DNA of 64,000 bases from Clostridium sp. LS (GCF_002760435.1 NZ_AUUU01000006.1:1-64000), one strand, 5' to 3'. Shown: positions 1 through 8,210, numbered from the stretch's first letter. Program-made: numbers and translations. The notes: a model not told the origin generated them from the letters alone.

Positions 1-74
1 TTTAAATCTATTATTTTAAATTTTGTATCCTCATACATATCTACTCTAAATTTAACATACTTTCTTTTTCTCAT
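1..74 (-). CDS. 5' end of a possible phage-type replisome organizer (partial)
   Basis: An open frame starts with ATG at 74 (minus) behind an AGAGGAAATG-type ribosome binding site and runs off the window edge after 24 codons. The visible peptide begins MRKRKYVKFRVDMYEDTKFK. This resembles the N-terminus of the replisome-organizer/DnaD-like proteins of clostridial prophages, which open with a basic stretch and a VDMY(D/E)DTKFKIID motif. The match is from memory and rests on 24 residues, so both identity and completeness are uncertain. If correct, a prophage or prophage remnant lies just outside the window. Confidence 0.4.
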   Translation of the reverse strand, partial: MRKRKYVKFRVDMYEDTKFKIIDL

Positions 75-95
75 TTTTATCATTTCCTCTCATAT

Positions 96-185
96 TTATA
101 TACTGACAAATTGATCCACAAATGTTCTCATATGCAGCATAGCTGCTCTTTTTAAATGTGCATACTTTCTTTCTCTCATTCTCAT
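96..185 (-). CDS. Possible 29-aa ORF, duplicated start region of the neighbour
   Basis: A short minus-strand frame of about 29 codons follows an AAAGGGG ribosome binding site. Its start region (MRERKYAH) and preceding bases closely repeat the start of the partial gene at 1-74 (MRKRKYVK). It looks like a decayed duplicate of that gene's 5' end rather than a functional gene. ATG codons at 188, 185 and 179 are all possible starts. No function is recognised. Confidence 0.25.
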   Translation of the reverse strand: MRMRERKYAHLKRAAMLHMRTFVDQFVSI

Positions 186-354
186 CATTCCCCTTTATTT
201 TATATTTTGTTGTATGATAAACTAATTTATTCCTTTTTAAATTTGTTTTCTAAATAGTATATATGGTTAACATAATAAAATTTAAACTTTTTAACAAAAT
301 TATTTTTCATTAAAATACTACAATTTTTTCAAATAAATTACTTATTCTTAATAT

Positions 355-396
355 AAAATGTACCCCTGACAGGTATTAATGTCAGGGGCACATTTT
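355..396. terminator. Bidirectional intrinsic terminator
   Basis: A 9-bp perfect stem (CCCCTGACA/TGTCAGGGG, 8-base loop) is extended by AAAATGT/ACATTTT arms, giving A-tract and T-tract flanks in both directions. It sits about 95 bp after the DUF1189 gene stop and is its likely terminator. The rest of the first 490 bases outside the two short frames holds no recognisable gene. Confidence 0.75.
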
Positions 397-490
397 AGTA
401 GATTAGAAGTCAATTTCAACGTCCTGCAAAAATATGATTTGTTCCTTCGAGAATAGACTAACAGAACTCGATATTGTTACTCAAAGTATA

Positions 491-1300
491 TTAATAATTT
501 GCCACAATATTATTTGAGGAGTTTTTTAATTTATTTAGTGCAAAGCCAATATAAACATAAGCTATAATATGATACACTAACCAATAGAAACTAAAATGCT
601 TTAAATTTAAAATTTCAAATAATGTACTTATTATAAGTGGAGTAGTTAATGCATAAATACTTAAACTATACAGCTGTCCATATTTCAACTTGGTTTCGAA
701 AATTCCATTTATTATTAGAGCAAATAAAGCTAGAAATAGAGAACTTAAGAGTCCTCCTAAAAAATAACCAAAGATATTTCCAATAAAAATGAATGGAATA
801 ATAGCTTTTACAAAATACAAATAAGTGTTAACTATTTTTTTATCAATGTAAAGTCCTTGTAATGATTTTATATCAATTACTTGAGTTTGCACTTTGTTCT
901 TTTTTTGAATTATTTTATCTTTCAGTATTAGAACACCTTCACTATGAGAATCTAAGATACTAGGACTAGTTTTATTAGTTGTATCTATAACAATATAATT
1001 ATAATCATCGTTTGATAAAACTATTGGCATGTTGCCATCAACACTTAACTCTCCATTTTTAATTTCAAAGTTTGGACATTTGGCATTATATATGCTTATA
1101 AATCTTGAAATGCCATTATTCACTTCAATAGATACTCTTATAGCTCCAATAGTTCCAAGAAGTAACGATATTAATAGCAAATATAATATAGACTTTCCAA
1201 CAGGATATTTTAAGACATTCTCATAGTGCTTTATCCCTTGAATGCTGCTTACTATTTTCTTCCAAAAACTCAACTTTTCTCTCTCTTCATTATATTCCAT
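491..1300 (-). CDS. DUF1189-family integral membrane protein
   Basis: The 269-residue protein starts with a cytoplasmic segment FWKKIVSSIQGIKHYENVL, followed by a membrane helix at about residues 38-58. A long extracytoplasmic region follows (about 60-160), then three or four further hydrophobic helices up to residue 260. This arrangement (a conserved SFWKK...SI motif, one helix, an outside domain, a helical bundle) is that of the DUF1189 family, whose function is unknown. The ATG follows GGGAGG with good spacing. It is monocistronic, with a strong terminator downstream and a decayed region upstream. No substrate can be assigned. Confidence 0.75.
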   Translation of the reverse strand: MEYNEEREKLSFWKKIVSSIQGIKHYENVLKYPVGKSILYLLLISLLLGTIGAIRVSIEVNNGISRFISIYNAKCPNFEIKNGELSVDGNMPIVLSNDDYNYIVIDTTNKTSPSILDSHSEGVLILKDKIIQKKNKVQTQVIDIKSLQGLYIDKKIVNTYLYFVKAIIPFIFIGNIFGYFLGGLLSSLFLALFALIINGIFETKLKYGQLYSLSIYALTTPLIISTLFEILNLKHFSFYWLVYHIIAYVYIGFALNKLKNSSNNIVANY

Positions 1301-1500
1301 AACTTCCTCCCTTAATATGTAATTACTCTCAATATATATTTATTAAACAAATTTATAACAATTCCTCTTTGCACTAATAAAAAGTTTATTAACCATTAAT
1401 AATCACCATCCTAGTATTTCTTGAAAAATTTATCTTCCTTTTGCAATCTTAAATTTCAAATATATAAATTATCATAATATTCTCCTTAAAAATAAATAAA

Positions 1501-1541
1501 AAAGGTTGTGAATGAACATGATAATTCATTTACAACCTTAT
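1501..1541 (-). terminator. Intrinsic terminator-like hairpin
   Basis: The arms AAGGTTGTGAATGAA and TTCATTTACAACCTT pair around a short loop with one wobble position, flanked by A/T runs. It lies just downstream of the transporter fragment that ends at 1599 and probably was that gene's terminator. The other bases between 1301 and 1600 show no gene. Confidence 0.6.
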
Positions 1542-1598
1542 AATCCTATAACTTAATACAAACATGAAAAAGATTTTTACTAATAGATAAATTCTAAT

Positions 1599-1810
1599 CT
1601 AGCCGTTCACTTGTTCTTTTTTTGATGAAAGTGCTATTACTCCTATAATTAATCCACAAGCCATTATCAGTGCTGCAATTAAAAAAGTATTGTGATATTC
1701 TCAGGACTTGAACCATCAATCGCTTTAGTTTTATTAAAAAGATAAAATATTGCACCTATTTCACCTCTAAACTTTATTATTAGTCCTCTAGCGACACCTT
1801 TACTAACCAT
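1599..1810 (-). pseudogene. C-terminal remnant of a multi-helix membrane transporter
   Basis: Reading minus from 1810, one frame gives SKGVARGLIIKFRGEIGAIF and continues to SPENITILF before a stop. A second frame then continues with a hydrophobic helix (LIAALIMACGLIIGVIAL) and a short basic tail ending SSKKEQVNG. A frameshift near 1690 splits the two. The pattern, a loop then a last membrane helix then a charged tail, resembles the C-terminus of MFS drug-proton antiporters, but this assignment is tentative. No N-terminal part is present, so the gene is a decayed fragment. Confidence 0.45.
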
Positions 1811-1854
1811 AAGAATTTCACTTAATTAAGCACACTGTAATAAATATTATAAAT

Positions 1855-2430
1855 TTAGAATATATAAGGAATTAATGCCCATGATTCTTTTATGTATTTC
1901 TCATATTCTTCACCAAATTCTAGTATTAAAAATCTTTGTTCTCTATTTATTTTTATAATATAAATAATTAAAATGATGCAAAATCCCATAATAGAAGCTA
2001 AACTTCCAAGTGTAATAAAAGTTCCAAAAAAGCCACATACTATTCCTGTATAAATAGGATTCCTTATATATTTATATGGTCCACTACGAACCAATCTCTG
2101 CCCCTCTACTTTTTGAATCGCTCCACTCCAATTTCTACCTAATATTATTCTAGCCCATATTGCAAATAAAAGAGAGAATACTAAAATTGCGATACCTATA
2201 TAGTCAGCATATTCATAACTAGGCAATATCCTATTCCATAAGAATATATTTTTAAGCTGAAAAAAGGTAATAGCATAAGAAATTATTACAAACATTAAAT
2301 GCACTATTCTTGGTATACTCTTTTGACCACTTGATTCTTTTTTTACATTTGATCTAGTTTGTATCGCTGCTAATATCCAATAAATCCAAAATATCCCCCA
2401 GATATAGCTAACTACAATAATATTACTCAT
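1855..2430 (-). CDS. Isoprenylcysteine carboxyl methyltransferase (ICMT)-like membrane protein
   Basis: The 191-residue protein has about five hydrophobic helices and a conserved C-terminal methyltransferase core: GRNWSGAIQ, RLVRSGPYKYIRNPIYTG at about residues 131-148, and a final FG-EYEKY segment. The RxGPYxxxRNPxY signature marks the ICMT/PEMT membrane methyltransferase superfamily, which uses S-adenosylmethionine. Bacterial members have no known prenylated substrate, so the family is clear but the reaction is not. The ATG follows GAGGAGG. It lies among decayed genes, next to a MarR fragment that could once have regulated it. Confidence 0.75.
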   Translation of the reverse strand: MSNIIVVSYIWGIFWIYWILAAIQTRSNVKKESSGQKSIPRIVHLMFVIISYAITFFQLKNIFLWNRILPSYEYADYIGIAILVFSLLFAIWARIILGRNWSGAIQKVEGQRLVRSGPYKYIRNPIYTGIVCGFFGTFITLGSLASIMGFCIILIIYIIKINREQRFLILEFGEEYEKYIKESWALIPYIF

Positions 2431-2456
2431 AAAATCCTCCTCATATTTTATTAGAC

Positions 2457-2590
2457 TTAATCATCACTTTTAATATATTTTTCCGTGATTTCTAAAAACA
2501 TATCTTTTGTCACTGAATTCATGTCATCTAAAAATCTTAATATTGTGGCTTTCTCCTCATCATTATATTGAGCTACAATATCTTTTTTCT
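2457..2590 (-). pseudogene. C-terminal fragment of a MarR-family regulator
   Basis: The minus strand encodes KKDIVAQYNDEEKATILRFL followed by a tail ending EKYIKSDD and a TAA stop. The (D/E)EEK-x-L-x-x-L-x-x-(L/M)N pattern is typical of the C-terminal dimerisation helix of MarR regulators. The DNA-binding domain is absent because the reading changes abruptly near 2590 to an unrelated plus-strand gene fragment. It sits directly upstream of the ICMT-like gene in the same direction. Confidence 0.5.
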
Positions 2591-2596
2591 TATTAG

Positions 2597-3295
2597 AGAA
2601 TCATATTGTTGAATTTACAATAAATAATCCTTACTCACAAGAATTCGAACTAGAAGAGAAACTTGTAGAAAAATATTCATTAAAAGAAGCTTTCGTACTT
2701 AATTTTTCATACAAAACTACAGATGAAGCAATTAGTAAATTAGGTGAATGTTGTGCTGAACAGCTTGATAAATATTTCACTGATAATTCTATTATAGGAG
2801 TAATGAGCGGACGTACTATTTCATCTATTTCGGATTTTGCACATAAAACTTGAGGAGACTACAACCTCATTAATGCTCCTATTATTCTACAAAATCAAGA
2901 GACATGTAATCTTATAAAAAAAAGAACCTTCTATTTTACAAATACTTGCAAAAGGCAAGGCATGCAATATTGCACTTATTGGTATCGGTGAAATAAATTT
3001 ATCTTCTACCTCTTATCTTTGTGGTGCATTTTCAGAAAATGACATTACTAAATTAATTGCTCAAAACGCTGTTGCATCAGTCTGCACTTCTTATATTTCA
3101 AAAGACGGTAAATTTTTAGATACTGAATTGAATTTACGTTCTATTGGCATATCGCTTAATGAACTTGCTAAAAGTACTACTATTGCGGTTTCCACTGGCA
3201 TGGAAAAACTTGAAGCAACAAAGGCAGTTTTAAAAAGCGGCTATATTGATATTTTTATGACTTCTCGAAATATAGCCGAAGAATTACTTAACTAA
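2597..3295 (+). pseudogene. Decayed SorC-family sugar-binding transcriptional regulator
   Basis: The plus strand encodes a recognisable effector-binding domain of SorC/DeoR-type sugar-responsive regulators. It begins NHIVEFTINNPYSQEFELEE, continues through IGVMSGRTISS and NIALIGIGE, and ends VLKSGYIDIFMTSRNIAEEL. The frame contains an in-frame TGA near 2851 and a frameshift in the A-run near 2920, and the N-terminal helix-turn-helix is missing. The fragment starts exactly where the opposing MarR fragment ends, so the junction records a deletion or recombination. It is the only plus-strand coding trace in the window. Confidence 0.7.
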
Positions 3296-3309
3296 AAATT
3301 TAAATAAAT

Positions 3310-4533
3310 TTAATAATTTAATATAAAATCAGCAGCTTTAGCCGCACCGCCATAACTTTTCATTTTGTCTGAATATACCTTGAGATTTTGTTTTAATTCA
3401 TTGTCTTTTATAATTTTTCTACATGTTTTTAAAAGAAATTCCTTACTAAAATTATTTATGCCTGGATTTAATGCACAACCTATTTCGGAAGCCTTTTCAG
3501 CATTAAAATAACGTTCAAAATGTTTTCCTGGAAAAATAATTGAAGGCACTTCATTTTCAATGCATTGTACAGTAGTATTTTGACCTCCATGATGAATAGC
3601 TATATCTGTCATTTTTATAACCTTATCTGATGGAACCACGTTCATAAAGTGTACATTTCTAGTATTGGAGTTCACATTGCTTTTAAACTGAGGGTTTCCT
3701 CCTGCTGTGACTATAACATCAAATTCTGAACCTAAAAATGTGTCTAAAATCACCTTTTGATATGCATCTGGTGTTATTTGCCCAGCACTTAAATATACGT
3801 ATATTAGAGGACGCTTCTTCTCAAAGTCAAAATCTGATTTTATAAAATTCTTGGGTGTTACTGAGCCCAAGAATATATATTTTGAACTATCCTTTAAATC
3901 CTCCAATTCAGGTATGCTTGGAACAAAAACTTTGCTAGAGTTATAGTCTTGATTAAGTTCGCATATGTTTTCTATAGTTGTCAAATTTAAAGTTTTTAAG
4001 AGTTCATTATACTCTTCTGCATATCCGTTTGTAGTTTTATTAGTAAATTCAAAGTAAGAAAAGTCTTTCTTGCTGGGAGTACCGCCTGTACAAAAATATG
4101 GTATGTCCATTTTCTTTGCAACTATAGGCATGACTGTATCAAATTCCCCAAATATCAGATCTGGCTTAAAACTTTGTACTAATTCCATTTCTTCTTTAAA
4201 GGTATTTTGCACATATTCTTTGGAAATAAGACCTTTAAGTTTTATTACATCACATAAACTGTCAACAGATAACTTAGGTTGTGATGTATTACCTTTAATA
4301 TCCTTATTGCTACCTTGTTGCATTAACTTTTGCACATTAAACTTAGGTTTATATCCTTGCACAACTTCATATCCACAGGATGCGGCATAATCTGCTTCTC
4401 TTCCTGCAGCTCTAAATATTATGCTGTAATCTTTCTGTCTTTTTTTTATTTCATCTGCAATGGCAATTAATCTTGTTATACTTCCTAGAGCTTCAATAGA
4501 GGCTATTCCAGGAGCAAATAATATTTTTTTCAA
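3310..4533 (-). CDS. Family 1/MGT-type glycosyltransferase
   Basis: The 407-residue protein has the GT-B layout: an N-terminal acceptor domain (MKKILFAPGIASIEALGSIT) and a C-terminal nucleotide-sugar domain. The donor-site motif HHGGQNTTVQCIENEVPSII lies near residues 314-333, the signature of macrolide and UDP-glucosyl transferases (UGT/MGT). Such enzymes move a sugar from UDP- or NDP-sugar to a lipid, natural product or antibiotic; the acceptor cannot be predicted here. The start is TTG, behind GAGG. The adjacent padR-like gene and shared operators upstream suggest it is induced when the PadR repressor binds a ligand. Confidence 0.75.
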   Translation of the reverse strand: MKKILFAPGIASIEALGSITRLIAIADEIKKRQKDYSIIFRAAGREADYAASCGYEVVQGYKPKFNVQKLMQQGSNKDIKGNTSQPKLSVDSLCDVIKLKGLISKEYVQNTFKEEMELVQSFKPDLIFGEFDTVMPIVAKKMDIPYFCTGGTPSKKDFSYFEFTNKTTNGYAEEYNELLKTLNLTTIENICELNQDYNSSKVFVPSIPELEDLKDSSKYIFLGSVTPKNFIKSDFDFEKKRPLIYVYLSAGQITPDAYQKVILDTFLGSEFDVIVTAGGNPQFKSNVNSNTRNVHFMNVVPSDKVIKMTDIAIHHGGQNTTVQCIENEVPSIIFPGKHFERYFNAEKASEIGCALNPGINNFSKEFLLKTCRKIIKDNELKQNLKVYSDKMKSYGGAAKAADFILNY

Positions 4534-4577
4534 ATTAACCTCTTCCTTCCTAATTAATATAAATTGGTATACAATAA

Positions 4578-4598
4578 ACTACTATAATATATAGTAGT
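4578..4598. promoter_or_regulatory. PadR-type operator upstream of the glycosyltransferase
   Basis: A perfect inverted repeat, ACTACTAT-n5-ATAGTAGT, lies about 45 bp before the glycosyltransferase start. Its half-sites match the ATACTA/TAGTAT type bound by PadR-family repressors and recur upstream of the padR-like gene itself. Binding is inferred. Confidence 0.55.
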
Positions 4599-4612
4599 AA
4601 GATAAAAAAATA

Positions 4613-4641
4613 TGTCTCTCAATATAAGGATTTATTAGAGA
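4613..4641 (-). terminator. Weak hairpin after the padR-like gene
   Basis: GTCTCT and AGAGAC arms pair around a loop and can be extended with one bulge. The hairpin lies 11 bp past the padR-like stop codon. No strong T-tract follows on the minus strand, so partial read-through into the glycosyltransferase gene is likely. Confidence 0.3.
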
Positions 4642-4651
4642 CTTCACATTA

Positions 4652-5179
4652 TTAATTATAATAATCAAAAACTTTTTCGGACCATTTTTGTAAAATGTTA
4701 TAAAATTCATTATATAGATCTAATATAAGAAATTCAGAACCAGATTTTTCATTATGTTGTTTTCCGTGATTATAAACTGACTCCACAAACGCTCTACGTT
4801 CTTCTGCCTTGTTTTTGAAGTTTTTAAGGTATTCTTTTCTTTTTTCTTCAGGTAAATTCTCTATATTAACTAAAAACGCATTAAAATCTAAATAAATATT
4901 TCCTATATGATTTGAACTCTCTTCCATTAGTTCATTGAAGTATAAATTTCCTTTTTCGTTCATTGAATATAATGTTTTTTCTGGCATTTCACCTTCTTTA
5001 ATAGTTCTTGAATTTAAATATCCATTATCGCATAATTTAATTATATTTTTATAAATTGACGGGTTACTGATTTTTAACCACTTAGTAAGATTCCATTTAT
5101 CAAATTCCTTAACCATTTCATAGGCACTTTTTTCTTTGTTCTGCAAATAGCCAAGTATTATTAGGTTTATTGAAGACAA
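4652..5179 (-). CDS. PadR-family transcriptional regulator
   Basis: The protein starts with SSINLIILGYLQNKEKSAYE and continues through SNPSIYKNIIKLCDNGYL to EKTLYSMNEKGNLYF, the winged-helix DNA-binding domain of PadR repressors. A C-terminal helical region (about 95-170) fits the dimerisation and ligand-binding half. The longest frame starts with ATG at 5194, but that codon has no ribosome binding site. GGTGGTG sits correctly before TTG at 5179, giving 175 aa, and that start is preferred. It probably represses itself and the downstream glycosyltransferase through the paired operators. Confidence 0.8.
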   Translation of the reverse strand: MSSINLIILGYLQNKEKSAYEMVKEFDKWNLTKWLKISNPSIYKNIIKLCDNGYLNSRTIKEGEMPEKTLYSMNEKGNLYFNELMEESSNHIGNIYLDFNAFLVNIENLPEEKRKEYLKNFKNKAEERRAFVESVYNHGKQHNEKSGSEFLILDLYNEFYNILQKWSEKVFDYYN

Positions 5180-5198
5180 TTTTATCACCACCATTCAT

Positions 5199-5231
5199 TA
5201 TACTAGTATAAAGTATAGTAGTATATGATAT
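5199..5231. promoter_or_regulatory. PadR-type autoregulatory operator
   Basis: The 12-bp palindrome TATACTAGTATA is followed at once by GTATAGTAGTAT, giving repeated ATACTA and TAGTAT half-sites immediately upstream of the padR-like start. The half-sites match the operator at 4578-4598. Position over the expected promoter suggests autorepression. Confidence 0.5.
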
Positions 5232-5307
5232 ATTTGTCAATACAGACTTTGGTAAAATCACCTTAAACTGAAATTACACAATATAGTTTTTAAAAAATAT
5301 CAAAAAA

Positions 5308-5341
5308 TAGTAGCCCCGCAGTTTTAACTGGAAAGCTACTA
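5308..5341 (-). terminator. Intrinsic terminator downstream of helD
   Basis: On the minus strand TAGTAGC pairs with GCTACTA, with an inner AGTT/AACT stem, and is followed by TTTTTTG. It lies about 245 bp past the helicase stop codon. The interval 5195-5585 otherwise shows only a 65-codon frame without ribosome binding site or homology, which is not accepted as a gene. Confidence 0.65.
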
Positions 5342-5585
5342 ATTTTCTTTAAGTAAAATCTTAGTGATATCAATTTCCTAAGCAAATATACCCTATCATT
5401 CTGCTTATTTGATAAATGGTGTGCTAAAAATTTATTCAGCCAAATTTCCTCATATTTAAATACTCTTAAAGATAGTCCATCAAACATTGTTAAATCATGA
5501 TTATGACTAGCTCCACGTTTATAAATACAAACACCTATCTAACTAAAATACTGCTACCGTTGATATATCTTATTTATTATTAATT

Positions 5586-7787
5586 CTAAACTATTTTCTC
5601 CATCAGCGGTGTCAGCCTTCCAGCATAATATACATTCAACTTATGAAGGGCTCTCGTGCAGGCAGTGTAAAACAATAGTCTCTCCTCTTCAGAACTGTAA
5701 TTTTCATCTCCTGCATTATATATAAATACCACATCAAACTCCAACCCTTTTGCGAGGCAGGCTGGAATAACTAAAGTTCCGTTTATATACTCATCATCAC
5801 CTTTAGTTAGAGACTTAACTTCTGTTCTATCCTTTAAAAAGCTGTATACCCTGTCTGCTTCCTTTATGGTTCTTGTTATTATTCCAATGGATTTATAACC
5901 TTTTTCCTTGCATATTTCTATATCTTTTATAATTCTTTCATTAATAGAATTTTCATCAGAAAATCCTAGAACAGTCGGCTTATCTCCACTTCTTTCTACA
6001 TATTCGGCATTAACTTCATGGCCCAGAAGCCTTCTAGAAAACTCAGTAATTTCCATTGTTGATCTGTAGCTCTTTGTAAGATTAATTATACAGGTATTAT
6101 CCTGAGGGAATATATGAGCGATGTTTTTATAATCCCCAACATTCATAAATGGATTTATAGATTGATTTAAATCCCCCAGCATTGTTATATTAGCGTGGTT
6201 AAAGAGTTGATAGAAGATTTCATATTGTAGAGGTGTATAGTCCTGAGCCTCGTCAATTATTACATATTTAATATCTGTAGTTTTAGGAAGATCTCCAAAG
6301 ACTCCCTTTAAATAAAGCAGTGGCACCTGGTCTTCGTAGTTTAGCAATTTAAACTCAAGGCCTTTCAGAGTATAGTTTTTGATTTCAGACTCCAATTTTT
6401 CAAAGAGCTTCTTATAAATATCAATCAAATCAAATTCTGTAATTCTGCTGATTTCCTTATATATATCTTTAGTTTCTTCACGAGTTGAAGTTATTGCTTT
6501 TTCTTTGGCTTCTCTCTCATCTACAAAATAGCCTGTATCCCATAGATCCTCATAAATTTCATTTATGCGTTCTTTTTCATAAGGCTTTAGTAAAAATAGA
6601 ATTCTTTCTCTTATCTTATCAAGCCTTCTTTTAAGAGGAAGCTTTATATAATCCTTGTAATACAGCTCTTCAAGTTCTTTTGAGGACACTATTAATTTAT
6701 CTCTAAAAACTATATCCTTAAAGTTTCTGTCTGCCTTTTCAATACTCTCTGCATGTCTCTTTAGTACTTCTATAAATTCAAGCGAAGATTTGTATTTTAT
6801 ATTTTTAATTCTTATTTCATAGTCCAATAATTGCTTTTCGGTAAGGATAAATTCCATCATGTCAGCATAATCTTCCTTAATATATCTATCCCCTAAGGCC
6901 TTGTGCATATATTCCTTAAAGGTAGTCTGAAGCATATTGTCCTCTCCAAGCTGTGGAAGCACGTTTGATATATAATCATTAAAAATCTGGTTTGGTGAAA
7001 ATATTACTATATTTTGAGGCGTTATTTTTTCCCTATGCTTATATAAAAGATATGCTATTCTGTGAAGCGCAATAGAGGTTTTTCCGCTACCTGCAGGCCC
7101 CTGAACAATCAGGTTCTTGTATTCTTCATTACGGATAACTCTATTTTGTTCTCTTTGAATAGTTGTCACAATAGCTTTCATCTTGGTGTCAGTGCTTTTG
7201 CTTAGGATTTCCTGAAGTATTTCATCATCTATCTTAAGGTTGCTATCAAACATATACTCCATTTTACCATTGCTGATTTTGTACTGTTTCTTTAAGGTCA
7301 GTTCTCCTTCAATAGTTCCTTCAGCACATTTGAAGCCTGCTTTTCCGATTTCATAGTCATAAAACATACTTGATGCTGGAGCTCTCCAGTCATATATTAG
7401 AAAATCATAATCCTTATTTATAAGATTTGATATGCCAATATAATACTTCTCTGCCTTTTCCTCTCCCTTTTCAAGAAAATCAATTCTTCCAAAGTAGGGT
7501 GACTGAAGCATTCTCTCATATTTTTCCTGAAGCCTTCTTGTAATTTCATGGTTTCTCTTTTGATATTTCATCCTATCGATGAAGCCCATAAAACTTACAA
7601 TCTGTTCAAGACCATTGATTACAGATACAGAGCCAAGCTCCTCCCACATTTCCTTTTGAGTTTCAAGGGCATCCTTTTTAAATCTGTCCTTATAATCAAG
7701 CTTTTCCTCCAGTTGCCTTTGAACCTCCTTAAGCACAAACTTAAGCCATTCATTTTCTGCCTTCCATTCAAAGTTGTTAATGTTCAT
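5586..7787 (-). CDS. helD: HelD-type UvrD-like ATPase acting on RNA polymerase
   Basis: This is a superfamily 1 ATPase of about 733 residues. An N-terminal coiled-coil arm (about 1-110) is followed by Walker A GPAGSGKTS near residue 230, a Walker B/helicase II block IIDEAQDYTPLQYEIF, and C-terminal KGLEFDVVFIYNA and YTACTRAL motifs. The long coiled-coil before the split ATPase identifies HelD rather than UvrD or PcrA. HelD-type proteins free stalled RNA polymerase from nucleic acid, and some protect against rifamycins. The longest frame begins at 7832, but AAGGAGG lies 9 bases before ATG at 7787, so that start is chosen. Two large inverted repeats lie directly upstream. Confidence 0.88.
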   Translation of the reverse strand: MNINNFEWKAENEWLKFVLKEVQRQLEEKLDYKDRFKKDALETQKEMWEELGSVSVINGLEQIVSFMGFIDRMKYQKRNHEITRRLQEKYERMLQSPYFGRIDFLEKGEEKAEKYYIGISNLINKDYDFLIYDWRAPASSMFYDYEIGKAGFKCAEGTIEGELTLKKQYKISNGKMEYMFDSNLKIDDEILQEILSKSTDTKMKAIVTTIQREQNRVIRNEEYKNLIVQGPAGSGKTSIALHRIAYLLYKHREKITPQNIVIFSPNQIFNDYISNVLPQLGEDNMLQTTFKEYMHKALGDRYIKEDYADMMEFILTEKQLLDYEIRIKNIKYKSSLEFIEVLKRHAESIEKADRNFKDIVFRDKLIVSSKELEELYYKDYIKLPLKRRLDKIRERILFLLKPYEKERINEIYEDLWDTGYFVDEREAKEKAITSTREETKDIYKEISRITEFDLIDIYKKLFEKLESEIKNYTLKGLEFKLLNYEDQVPLLYLKGVFGDLPKTTDIKYVIIDEAQDYTPLQYEIFYQLFNHANITMLGDLNQSINPFMNVGDYKNIAHIFPQDNTCIINLTKSYRSTMEITEFSRRLLGHEVNAEYVERSGDKPTVLGFSDENSINERIIKDIEICKEKGYKSIGIITRTIKEADRVYSFLKDRTEVKSLTKGDDEYINGTLVIPACLAKGLEFDVVFIYNAGDENYSSEEERLLFYTACTRALHKLNVYYAGRLTPLMEKIV

Positions 7788-7825
7788 ATACATATGCCTC
7801 CTTGTTATGGATAAATGGGTCATCA

Positions 7826-7879
7826 AGTTCAACTAAGATTCAGATAGAGTTTGATCTCCATCTGAATCTTAGTTGAACT
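7826..7879. repeat. 20-bp perfect inverted repeat upstream of helD
   Basis: The arms AGTTCAACTAAGATTCAGAT and ATCTGAATCTTAGTTGAACT (20 bp each, exact) flank a 14-base loop. It ends about 39 bp before the helD start codon. No T-tract follows on the minus strand, so it is not a simple terminator. It could act as an RNA stem-loop in the leader or as a DNA operator. Confidence 0.8.
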
Positions 7880-7888
7880 AATCTAGGG

Positions 7889-7943
7889 TCTAGCCACTGT
7901 TATCTCCCAGCAAAAAGAGAATTGGACTATTACAGTGGCTAGA
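7889..7943. repeat. Second inverted repeat upstream of helD
   Basis: Exact 12-bp arms TCTAGCCACTGT and ACAGTGGCTAGA enclose a 31-base loop, directly beside the 20-bp inverted repeat. A possible minus-strand -10 element (TATACT) lies a little upstream, so both structures could be in the helD leader RNA. Confidence 0.7.
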
Positions 7944-8032
7944 CATCAGATAAAATTCTTCTTAAGTATACTGGCAAAATAGGCTGAAGAACAGTCTGTA
8001 AATTATTTTTTTGATATGATATAATTATAGTG

Positions 8033-8058
8033 GGGAATAGATAATCCCCCTTTTTTAT
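8033..8058 (+). terminator. Plus-strand hairpin with T-tract
   Basis: GGGGAAT and AATCCCC can pair with one mismatch and are followed on the plus strand by TTTTTT. No plus-strand gene precedes it. It may end a short antisense or small RNA from the helD leader region, or be incidental. Confidence 0.3.
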
Positions 8059-8142
8059 TGCATTAAAATAGCATTCCTAAGGATGCTTGTAAATAAAAAA
8101 TCATTCCTTAAATCTTTATGCTTTAGTAGAATAGTGAAACAA

Positions 8143-8172
8143 AAAATACCGCACTGAAAAATGCGATATTTT
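8143..8172 (-). terminator. Intrinsic terminator of the cREC gene group
   Basis: On the minus strand AAAATATCGCA pairs with TGCGGTATTTT (one G-U pair) around an 8-base loop, followed by TTG. It lies 39 bp after the cREC gene stop. Confidence 0.75.
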
Positions 8173-8210
8173 ACTCTAATATATTTTTGTTTGCATATAT
8201 TACATCTCAA

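Noticed and set aside
5290..5487. 65-codon minus-strand frame downstream of helD
   Set aside because: No ribosome binding site, no recognisable domain, and its 3' part overlaps an intrinsic terminator.
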